A DNA stretch of 64,000 bases, from positions 33,086,411 through 33,150,410 of the forward strand of contig CM053331.1 in the NCBI GenBank assembly GCA_028583605.1, given 5' to 3'. Shown in pieces: positions 23,901 to 35,900 of the stretch. Source of the stretch: Dastarcus helophoroides. Taxonomy: Eukaryota; Arthropoda; Insecta; Coleoptera; Bothrideridae. Each line of letters opens with the position of its first letter. Within the stretch, counting starts at the first letter, position 1. The translations under genes and the position numbers were made by a program. The notes under the pieces are model-generated. The model saw nothing but the letters and a program-made list of their open reading frames with translations, was not told the origin of the DNA and did not search any database.

Positions 23901-26900
23901 AAATAGAAAAAATCGGAATGTTAAAAATTTTTTAAATTTTGATAAGCATTTCAAATTTAAAAAAAGAATTCAGGATTTTGATAGAAAGTCAAGATCTTCA
24001 ACATTTCAGAAAAGACGAGATTCTAAAAAAATACGGGATAGGATTTTGAAAAAAATTGATATTTTCAAGAACGTCGAAATTGTCTGAGTCATTTACTAAC
24101 TTTCAAAGAAAGTCTAGATTTTGAAGAAAAAGTTAAATTTTTCAAAAAAGTCGAAAATTTAAAATAATTTCGACATTTTCCAAAAAATCTGAATTAAAAG
24201 AAATTATAAGATTCAAAATTTTCAAAAAAAATCCGAGTTTTAAAAAACAAATGAATTTAAAATGAATGTCAAAATTTTTAATAAAAAAGTTAAAATTTCA
24301 AATATTCGAAATTACAAAAAAATTGTAGCGTACCTTCTAGAAATAATGTATCGGCGTAAATAGTATTAGCATTGCGTCCTAATGACCTTATCGTCATTGG
24401 GCTTTTACGATATTTCTTACAAATATCATTAGAGTTTTGAGAAAAGTAATTACCCCGAAAGGCCACTGACATTATTTCTAGAAGACGTCAGAACCCCCAC
24501 TTTTAGGAAAGTGGAGAAGAAAAATTCAACGATGAATTAGGAGTTCTGTTCGGGTTTTCAATGTGGTTAGTCTATTTTTGTTATTATTCCTAGTTAATAT
24601 AATGTTTAAAATATAATGTGGTTTTTGTGTTCTAATCGAACCAGCATCGCTACAATTTACAAAATAATTAAAATTTTGAAAAAATTGGAAAATTAAAGGA
24701 AAAATTTGAAATATTGAAAAATTCTCAATTTTGGTAGTTTCAAAAAAAATTCAAAATTTTTTAATTAAGGTTAAAATTTTGAAAATGTTCGATATTTTTC
24801 AGTCAGAAATTTCAAAAGGCGAAATTTTTAAAAAATATCGAGATCTACAGTAGACTCCTGCTAAAGTTGCGTTCACCTGACTGGATTGACCGTTAAAGTT
24901 GCTTCTCCCCTACCATCTCTACCAATGTCGAAAAATGTATATGTTGCATTGCTCCTTGTGCGGTCGAGTGGGTTATTCAAAAGTAGCACTAACACTCGGA
25001 AGTCTAAGTATCTTGTCAACTTTAACGAGCGGACCACTTTAACGGGCACAACTTTAGCGGGAGTCGACTGTAATAAATATCTAAGTTTCCAAAAAAAGGT
25101 CGAAATTTCTGAAATATGAGGCTAATTTAAAAAAATGAATTTTTTGAAGAAATGATGATTTTCTAATTAAATTGAAATTTTGAAAAAATTCGTAATTTTA
25201 AAAAGTGATACAAGTTGCACTTTTTTTACCAAATGCGAAAGTTCATCTGCTGTTGTCTTAGCTTCACTTCATAGCAATTATGTCTTCAATATTCGTCGAG
25301 TGGCCAATAACCCTTGTCTAATTCATTATTCATAGGCCTGCTTTGAAGTTAAATTGACACAAGAATTAGCCTTTGAAGATCTTGCAATAATTCAAAAACG
25401 AGAAAGAAACAACCCATATCAGCGCGACTACAGAGACAAAAACAAAAAACAAGAAAAGCCCGCTGAGAAAAAATCAGAAGCCGATAAAAAACCAGAAGAT
25501 AAACCAGCCGAAGGTAACGAAGACGATTCAGAAACCAAACAAGACGAAAGCAAAGCCGCAAATGGCTCAGGACAAGGAGAAATCCAAAGCGAGAAATCCG
25601 AAGAAGCAATGGACACGAGCGAAAAACAGGAAGAGGACAAGGATAAATCAGCGGAAGACGAAGCGGAAGAACCTAAGGATGAACCCAAAAAGGAGGAAGT
25701 CGATAAACCGCAGATTTCCATCCCTAGTCATTTGTTCAGAGTTGGTTGGTCCTTGAGCAGCTGTAGTTTACAACTCGGGGAAGATGAATTTTCTTATGGG
25801 TACGAATCCACTGGACGGTTTGTCCACAATAAGGAGTTCCAGAAATATGGGTTGGAGTTTAAAGTTGGCGATGTCGTTGGGGCATATGTGGTAAGTATTT
25901 TTTCCACTTACACGGTGAGTTTCTAGTAATAAATGTTTGTAGGAAGTGACCAATGAAGTTGTCAACTTCTTTTACACGGTCAACGGGGAGCCCCAGCCGC
26001 AAGCAGCATGTATTCCACGATCACAGTTCCCGGAAGAAAACTTCGCCCTTTTCCCGCACGTTTTAACCCGGAATATCGCCTTCGAATTTAATTTCGGTGA
26101 AAGAGAAGAAGCTTGGTTTAATCATCCTTTGGCACTGAAGAACTACCAGTTTATCGCTTCAGTTGAGGATAAAGTTGCTGGGCCTTCAAGACCAGAGAAC
26201 CGTAGTGATTGTGAAGTAAGATATTTTTGGTAGCACTCGGAATTTGTAACGAGGTTTATTATTTAGGTCATACTTATGTTTGGGTTGATTGGCTCAGGGA
26301 AAACGCATTGGGTTCAAGAACATGTCAAAAATAATCCAGGGAAACGCTACAATGTGATTGGAAATAGTGAGATATTGGAAAGAATGACTGTAAGTATCTG
26401 ATTTATTTGGCGTATACGTCATCGCTGCCTCCTAAAGCTTCAGATCTTTAATTACTATTTTTATACTTTGAGTTGTCCCACTTTGACACGTTCACTGTGA
26501 CTGTTAACTTTAATGTTATTAATTCAGATTTCTTGGGGTTGCCACCTGTCATGTTTATCTTTAGAGGTTTTGTAATATTTTACGAGAGAGTAATTATTAA
26601 AAGTTGAATTTTATGTCACTGAGGAAAAATTGATGACAAAAAAAACCTTCCACTGCAAATGTAAATAAGATCCTATATTCGTTGCATGTGTTATCATTAT
26701 AAAAAAAGATCCTCACTTCATCATGCCAAAATACAGGAGATTTTTTTACAAATACAGGAGATTTCTTTACGGGTTTATGAGAGGCAGCATTTTTCTAAGT
26801 GAAATAGGAAGATCTGGCAACCCTACAGTCACCAGTTACTGGTAATATAATGAACTGTTAACAGGAAATACGTAACACAAAGATCTGCGGTTTTTGTATG

Positions 26901-29900
26901 AAGCAATTAGTGACACTTTTCTGTCTTAGGTGGACTGCAAACCCATCAAGCAACATTTCAAGGGCAATTGGAGTTTCCTCATGAAAAGGCTGCAGCGCTG
27001 TTTGGCGCAGATGTCGGATCTTGCGCCACTTAGGCGGAGAAATTACATTTTTGATCAGGTAAGAGAGTTGGTATTTCCTCGAGTTGTCACTAAACGTGTA
27101 AGGTTGGTCTAAAAAATGTGCATAAGCTTTAATTTTTTGGTAAGTACATGAAATCAACAAACAACATGATTAGAAACTGTAAGTATACATCAAAAGATGA
27201 AAGTAGTTTCATTCGGGATACTTCTAAGGAGAAGGTAAAGGTTTTTATTAACATTTTTCTCGATATCTCGCGAAAAATAGCTCTGTAGTTGTTATCGTTT
27301 GGTGGTTATTTTGTGCAAATGAAGGGTAACTGAGGCAATCAACATTTATGCTGTCTGAGTTTTAAGAGTGTAAAAGGGGTAATGTTACTATGGAAATATC
27401 AGGTAACACTGATAGGTGATTTTTTAAAATTTGTGAAAAATTGAAATAAAAATCTTGTCCCCTGAAACCAAGAAAGATTAAAAAACCCAACAAAGGTTGC
27501 TCTAACGCGTATCGATAGTCAAGCTATCATCTTCAGAGAGATATCTCTCTGAAGATGTTAGCTTGAGAGACATCTCTCTGAAGATGATAGCTTGTTAGCT
27601 TGGCTATCGAAACACGTTAGAGCAACCTTTGTTGCGATTTTTAATCTTTCTTGGTTTCAAGGGACAATATTTGTATTTCAATTTTTCAAGATAACCAATG
27701 AACCGGTCCCTTAAACCAAAAAAAAAAAATTGTGTACAATTACCTGTTGTGACTTCATTCACCTTAAATTTAGTAAATAGTTGACTTTAATACAAAAATA
27801 TTGCCTAATACAAAAATATTGCCCCTCCGTTTAGATATTTTCTTGTCAATTTCTATTCCCAGAAAATTCTCAGTTAAGATGGTAACTTTGGAAAAAAACT
27901 CGAAATGTATGATAAAAACTCTTGCAACCTTGGGAAAATGTCGAAATTTTGAGATTAAAATGATAACCAAAAAAATTTGCAATTTATGATCGATATTTTG
28001 GAAAGAAGTAAGTTGAAAATTAAAAAAAAAAGAAATTTCTTTGAAGCGAAGAATTTACAAAAAAAAAACTAATCTAAATTTGGAAAATAAGTTGCATTTT
28101 TTTTTTTAAGTACAAAGGGTAACCCCATTATGTCTTTGGAGTATTGCGAGCAGCACATGGAGACTCAAACTTAGAATTTCGAAAAAAAAACTACATTTCG
28201 AGGTTACAGAATAATTTTAGGTGATAATATCAGACAGAGAGACTTATATTTTCTGGTAATAAATAAATAAAAATATAAATAATAAATAAATGGAAAACAA
28301 ATTTAACAATGATTAAGTAGGTTGAAAATTGACAAAAAACGTATAAATGAAAATTTAATCTTTGGAATTAGTTGAAATGATGAAGTAAATGAGGAATTTA
28401 CAAGAAAACCCACTTTCAAGTTTAAAATTGACAAAACATGTATACATAAAAATTTAATCTTTGGAATTAGTTGAAATGACGAAGTAAATGAGGAATTTAT
28501 AAGAAAACCCACTTTCAAGATTAAATCTGAAATTTCCATAAAAAAGTTGAAATTTTGAAGTTAACATTGACATCAAAAGCTAAATCTGCAACTGAAATGT
28601 TTCTCGAAGTTCTGAGAAAAAATAAAGTTGACAATTCGAGACAAGTTAAAACGAAATCAAAATTTTTGGAAAAATACAGCTTCGGAACAATAATTTAGAG
28701 TTTTTCGGTTTAACACTCGAAATATTGATAAAAGTCTAAATTTCAGGATTAATGCAAACATTTCAAAATGAAAAAAGTCGAAATTTTGAGGTTATGATCA
28801 AAATTAAAAATAATTATCGAAAATATAATACTTAAGTCTTAAACTCGTCGGAATTTTGAGAAAACAGTTGAAATTTTCGGTATTAAAAAAATTTTTTTTT
28901 TGGGTTTCAGTTTAAAATTTTAAGTTAAAGTACTACGTTTCAAGGTTACAGTATGATATTTAGAAAAATAGCGAAAATATCTTACAAAGATTGAAATGGC
29001 AAGTTCCAAATTGAAAATTTACGAAAAAAGCAACAATCGATAGTTTAAACTGTGAAATCAGAAATGTCGAAATAAACTTAAATTTTACAAGACAAACGTG
29101 TTCAGACCAAGCATTTTCAGAAGAATTTCGATGTTTCAGTTGACATTCAAAACTAACTTTCTTGAAGTTTCGAGAAAACAAGTGGACATTTCAGGACTGA
29201 AATGCAAATTTCGGAAAATTTTTTATAGAAAAACGGGACAATTTTTTTTATCGAACTTTTAGGAAAACTAGATAAAAATTTGAGGGAAAGGTCGACATTT
29301 TGGGGGAAAATTCGAAATGTTGAAAAAAAAACTAACTTTTCGAAAAGATGTCTAATTTTTGAGAAGTTGCAATTTCGAAAAAACGTTCAAAAATTAATTT
29401 AAAAAAAATACCTTAATTTAAAAAAAAGTACCGACTTCGATTTCAAAATAAATTTTCAGGAAAAAGTTTTTTCGGGTTTAATGTCCAAGTATTGAAAAAT
29501 TCAAAATGTCCAGAAAATATCGAAATGTGAAGTTCAGCATTTAAATCTTGGGGAAGAGATTAAACGTAGAAAAAACTTGGAATTTTAATTTTAAGAAACA
29601 AAAATGGTCGAAATTTTAAGAGACTGTGAATTTAAAAAAATCCAATTTAAGTAAGGGGCTGAAGTGCAAATTTCGAAATTATTTTTGGAAACAAAATAAA
29701 ATTTAATTTTTGGCTGAGCTTTTTGGAAAATGACGTAAAAATTGAAAGGACAATTTGGGGGAAAGGTGAGAATTTTGAGGAAAAAACGCGAAATTTTGAA
29801 AAATGTGTGTAATTTTGAAGAAGTGGGACTTTTCAAAAAACGTTTATACAAAAAAATTGCGAATTTTCGAATTAAAACTAAATTTTCAAGAACAATTTTG

Positions 29901-32900
29901 AGTTTAATGCCTTAATATAGACAAAAAATTCAAAATATCTATAAAAGGTCGATATATAGGGCTCATTATTTAAATTTTTGGGGAAAAAATATACGTTAAA
30001 CGTTAAAAAACTTGGAATTTAGAAAAAAAGTAAAAATTTTTAGTGTCTGAAAATTAAAAAAAAAACCTGGGACTAAAGTGCAAATTTCGAAAACATTTTT
30101 GGAAAAAAACAAAATTAATTTTTGGAAAATTGGGTAAAAATTGAGAAAAGGTCAACATTTTCAGAAATTTTTGAGAAGTTGGAATCTCCAAAAACCGTTT
30201 AAATTTCAAAAAAAACTAAGAAATTTTCGAGTTTAAATTAAATTAAAAAAAACCTTGAATTTTCGAGTTTACTTTCTTAATTAGTATCTATTTTAAGATA
30301 TCTCTCCTAATGTATCTTAAACGTTGAAAAAACTTGGAATTTGGAAAAAAGGTCGAACATTTTTTAAGGGACTAAATTAAAAAAACATCAAATTAAGTCC
30401 AAGACTGAAGTTCAGACTTCGAAAACATTAAAAAAAAATTAAATTTTTTGGAAAACTTGAAAGTATAATTTGAGAAAACACGACATTTGGAAAAAAAAAA
30501 CGTAATTTTAAAAAATTTGTCCAATTTTTGAGACTTTGGAATTTCCAAAAAAACGTTCAAATTTGCAAAAAAAGAACAGAAAACTAGCGAATTTTTAAAT
30601 TTAAACAAAACAGTAAATGTTAAAAAACTTGGAATGGAGAAAAAAGTCGAAAATGTTGAAAGTGTTCGAAATTAAAAAAACGAATCAAATTTCGAAAACA
30701 TTTTTAGAAAAAACAATTAAATTTTTGATCAAATTTTTTGGAAAATAAGGTAAAAATTGAAAGTATAATTTGAGAAAAAGGGCAACATTTTGAGAAGAAA
30801 AGACCCAAATTTTTGAAGAAATAAAAATACAAAATTTTGAAAAATATGTCTAATTTTTGAGAATTTAGAATTTCCAAAAAACTTTTAAATTTCCCCAGAG
30901 GGTGTTTAGAAGAAGATGAGAGTGTCGAGCACGTGATGTGTCACTGCCCGGCACTAGCATCAGTCAGAGGATCCACGCTAGGGGACTTCTGGCTTAGTGT
31001 GGCCAGTTTGAGAGAGGCGGATCCAAGAGACGTTCTTCAGTTTCTCGACAAGGTTGGGTGGTTGAATGAATGATCAAGGACACCTCAATCACGGGGATAG
31101 CACAATGGGCCCGGAAAGGGTGGCCTAAGTGCTGGCCTAAACTTTAGGCAACCCACAACAAATCCTTTAAATTTCAAAAAAAAGAACTGGGGAATATTCT
31201 AGTTTAAATTAAATTTTCAAGAAAAACTTGTAACGAGTTTACTGTTTAAATATGTTGGGGAAAAATTAAACATTAAACGTTGAAAAAACTTAAAATTTCA
31301 AAAAAAAAGTCGAAAATTTTGAGTGACTTTAAATTAAAAAATAATATCAAATTTAAGTCCAAGACTGAAGTGCTGATTTCGAAAACATTAAATAAAGAAA
31401 ATTAAATTTTTGACCAAAGTTTTTGGAAGATAAGGTAAAAGTTGTAAGTATAATTTGAGAAAAAGGCCAACACTTTGAGAAAAAATACGAAATTTTGAAA
31501 AATATATTTAAAAAAAATTCAAAATATCTATAAAAGGTCGAAATGTGGAGTTCAGTATTTAAATTTTAGGGAAAAGTAAACATTAAACGTTTAAAAAACT
31601 TGAAATTTAGAAACAAAATAGAAAATATTTCAAGCGACTTGAAATTAAAAAAAATCAAGTTTAAGTCCCGGACCGAAGTATAAATTTCGAGAACATTCTC
31701 AGAAATAAAGAGAATTACATTTTTTGGAAAATATGGTACAAATTGTGAAAAGGTCAGCGTTTTGAGAACAAAATTTTGTAAATTATGTATAATTTTTGAG
31801 AAGTTGGAATTCCCAAAAAAACGTTCAAATTTAATAACAAAAGAAATAAAGCGTTTGAAAGAAACAACATGAAATTTTTAACTGAACTTTTAGGTAAACA
31901 GGGTAGAAATTGAAAGTGTAATTTGAGAAGAAGATCAACGTTTTGCGAAGAAACCCGAAACGTAAGAAACTTGAAATTTTCGACAAAATGTCTAATTTTC
32001 GAGAAGTTGAAATTTCAAAGAAACTTTCGAAATGCACAAGAAAACGTTAGCGATTATGTCTAATTTTCGAAAAGTTTGAATTTCAAAAAAAACCTAAATT
32101 TACAAGAAAGTAGCGATTATGACTAATTTTCGAGTAGTAGAATTTCAAAATAATCTTTGAAATTTACAAGAAAAAGTTAGCGGTGGTAGTGTCGAATTTT
32201 CGGGAAGATAAAGTTCCATTTCAAAAAAACCTTCAAAATTTGCAAGAAAAAGTTGGTGAATTTTGAGTTTACTAGGTTTTCAAGAAAAAATTAAAATTTC
32301 GAATATTCTGCTTAAACGTCGAAGAAAATTCAAAATATTTTTTGAAAGGACCAAAACGTTGAAAAATATTAGAATTTTGAGAAAAAGTTCAAATTCTGAA
32401 AGCGAGTTAAAAAAGTCATATTTAAAAAGGTCATATTTGAATCTGGGATTGAATATAATTTTCGAGAAGTTGGAATTTGAATAAAACATACAAATTTTAC
32501 CAAAAAAAACTAATAAATCCTCAAGTTTAAACTAAATTTTCGAACTGAAACCAAATTTTCGAGTTGAAACTAAATTATAAGGAAGAAAATATTCCACCAC
32601 ATATGCTTTGAAGTAATGGTTTAGAGAACTAATTAGTAGAAAGTCGGAATGGTATCCCACTTCTGATGTCCTCACGCTACTGAAATGGGTGAGGGTGAAA
32701 GCAATCGGCTCGCGGTTTATGTTTCGTTCCCCTCGTATTATTGGTGAATTATTAAAATATTTTTGTGGAGAAACTGTGGTGAAGCAAACTAAAATTTGAT
32801 AAATGGTATTTTGGTGACGGCACAGAGGACCAACTATTGGGTCAAATGACAGTTTTGTCCCCATTACATAATTGCAGTTGCTCGAGGCGCCCTCTGTTGC

Positions 32901-35900
32901 ACATTTAAGACACTTAAACTGTAACTTCTGCAAGAGCTTTGGAAATTAAAGGTTAGTTATATGTAGATAAGGCAGAGACACGTGGCAAAATATGGAACGA
33001 GATCGTTGAACAATATATCTAAATAGAGAGGACTGCATAACTAGTGGGGGTAAATCCCACAGGCATCTGTAAGCTGGATGATTTTATTACAAATTTTTGC
33101 CCATTTTTACGTACAGTGCATCAAAGAGTATGTTAAATAAAAAAATTATCATTGGCGTGTCATTTAATCTGCCTTTAGTACCACTGGTATTTTAGCGAGG
33201 ATCTTCGTCTCAGGTATGTCCTAGTTTATAAGCGTGAGGAAACGAAACAAAAACAATACTTATTTATGAATTGCAGAATTAATATTGCCACATTTATTTG
33301 AAGGATCACAAGTCTTTACGTCCCACTCTGAGGGGTAAACATTCTCTAATGATGCCATTTAAGCGAATCTGGTTTTGGCAGTGTTGCCAAGCTATGTTTT
33401 AAGTTTTATAATGCGGATCGTAAAAAAATAAGTGCTTATTCCTTCAATAATTTATCGCTGCTGTTAATACTGCGAATCAGTCTTCAACAGTTGGAATTAT
33501 GGTCGACGTGATGGTCGATGTCAAAGGGGTCAAAAATTGGAACAAGTGGAACAAGGTTGAAAAGATATTAGATAAAAACGAGAGCAAGTGGGTTCAGTTT
33601 AAAATACAACAACTTTAAAATTGGTTTGGTCAAAATATCACCAACCCCTACGCATAATAACTTTAAAATAAAAAGCTTTTTATTTCTTGGACTCGGGTGC
33701 GCTAGTATCGTTTTTTTTTCGAATTTATTTGCCTGACTTTGTCCTCTTTAATTGTAGGGGCAATGTTCAAACTAAGTTTATGTACCTTTTATGATACTGA
33801 AAAAACAGAATAGTACAGTAGTAGACTGTGGATTCGTGATTCACCTGAAACGTATATTTAACAACAAAATCGTTATATTCTTCCACCGAGCAACGGTGTC
33901 GCCAGATCTCCATATTTACTTACCATACGTGAGCTTAGACATCTAAACTTGAGGAAAAATTTCCTGTCAATTGGCGCTTTAAAACCAACGTGATAGATTG
34001 TTCCAAAATTGCTTATTGAAAGGACTTATCTAACAAAGACCATTTAAAAAAAAATTGTAAATTTGAGAGGGCCTGCATAGAGTGGGGCACAATTTGATGT
34101 CAAATGCTCACTAGTATAGGGACGTGTTTTTCCAATAATTTTTATGAGCCAATTTGGTTTGTCGCCGGAAAATTATTGACATTGCGTTCTGTTGAAACGA
34201 CCTAACTTAGGACCAAGCCTGTTAGCTTCACGGAAGTTACCGTTACTAGCGCCTAAGAAATAATAATAATAAAATAAATACAGACCGTATCACGTTAATA
34301 ATAAATTTCGTCTGATATGTATGTCAGGTGATTAACAAATGGTTGGTGCAAATTTTCCGGGGATTAAAATATTTCTTTGCGTGATGATTGATGACCTAAG
34401 ATGCTTCGACTCTTAACAAGTATTATAGATAAAAAAAATATGTGACAAATTAGTTGAATGTTTGCCTTCTTAGTGGGATTTTTCGACTTGTCCGCCGTAA
34501 TAACATATGTACTATTATATGCAACCACAAATTGATCACCTGAGAACGTTATTATAATATTGAGCGTTGTGGCAGACAAACGTGTACCCGTCAAGCCAGC
34601 GCCGCAAAATGCGGCCTTTTGAAGGCTTCAAGAGAAGTGCTGTGGTTGTAGTAGTTGACGACGAGGAGCAGGCTAAACGTCAATCTATGCAAGAGGCTCA
34701 GGACGGTAAAGATGTTCCCGATAGCGCCATATTTGAAATCAAAGGTATATTGGATTATAAATAAAGGAATTTTTGTTTATTATAACCTAAAAACCGACAC
34801 GATATGGCACCTTGTGGCCCATCCATTGATTCCTCCTAACTTCCTTTCGTTTTTCATTTCACATCTTTGACAAATGTATTTTCTTGATCCAAAGTGTAAC
34901 GTATTTTGACTGTAGACTGGTTTTGTGACTTTATGGCAAACCGTTACCCATATTACATGTTTTTTTCCAATTCGAGGGTTAGAGGTTTGGTTAACAATGA
35001 GCTAGGACCGCAAAATTTATCGAAATACGTTGCACTATTTTTATAAATTGTTTTACAATTGGGTAATGAAAAGTTAATTCATTTTTAAGCTTCCATCATT
35101 TCATTGCTAGCGTTCACTCTTTGAATTTGTTCTCCATCAAATAGTAGTAAAGTGAAAATATTTTTAATGGCCCGATTAAGAGCAAAACATTAACGAAAAT
35201 CGAAAGTGGAGCCCAGTTGCTCACTGCAAACTAAATTTTCCTAGGCCATTTTCTTAATTTGATCGTCATAGGGACTGATTGCTGTGATACCAGTCTGGTG
35301 TTTTCAGAACGTAAAACCTAACCCAAAAATCATAGTAATACTTGAAAAAACTAGGCCAATGGTTGCTAAAAATGAATTAACCTTTGCATTATCTTTCCCC
35401 ATCAATTAATAAAATTCAACAACAACTCTTTTTAGCCAACATGACTTTACCCCAGAAGTGCGAATGGATCGACGAAGTGATTTACACCAATTTGCAAGAA
35501 GAAGAAGTAAAGGCCAAAATCGCCAAGTACAACAAAGAAGGAAGACAAGCGGGATACGGATTCAACAGAGATGGAAGAGATAACAGAAACAGATGGGGCC
35601 CCAGACGTAAGTAACCATGTAATATGAAATCATTTTATGTAATTGGTCAAGAGCTCTCAGTTATTGAAAGAATTTTTAAGTATTTATTAAAAAAGTGACA
35701 TCGTAAAAGTTTACGAAATGAAAATGTGACCTAAAATTGAAAATGTTTTGACTTTGTCCATGTTCTTTGTTCCTCTTTTCCATTCTTTTCTTTTTCCTTG
35801 TTCTATCTTTGTTTCTTCTACCCTTGCTTATCCTTGGCCTTTTTGCTGCCTCTCTTCCATTTTTTCCTTTTTTCGTCCTTCTTCCCCTTTTATTTCTAAT

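Larger units (their letters stand above)
21363..25335 (+). repeat. hnRNP U intron 5: ordinary AT-rich DNA, then decayed repeats and two MITEs
   Basis: 21363-22060 is ordinary AT-rich DNA. From about 22060 to 25200 the gtcgaaattttgaaaaa theme dominates, including a ~106-bp tandem pair at about 22805-23015 (both copies contain caggaaaaattcaaattttg and ccaagccaaaagtttg or near variants). MITEs at 24324-24654 and 24848-25070 interrupt it. The intron ends ATTCATAG before exon 6. Confidence 0.75.
27059..34575 (+). repeat. hnRNP U intron 9: 7.5 kb of decayed repeats, fold-back and retrotransposon debris
   Basis: About 27950-32580 is the gtcgaaattttgag theme. It contains a loose higher-order repeat whose landmark cgttgaaaaaacttggaatt, or a near variant, recurs around 29570, 30010, 30325, 30620, 31285 and 31590. 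A 99-bp tandem pair lies at about 28340-28530. Two retrotransposon fragments are listed separately. 32580-34575 is more ordinary sequence; a 133-codon minus-strand open frame at 32532-32933 is not recognised. Confidence 0.75.

Noticed and set aside
32532..32933. 133-codon minus-strand open frame
   Set aside because: It ends in theme repeat, shows no recognisable motif and lies in hnRNP U intron 9. Chance is more likely.
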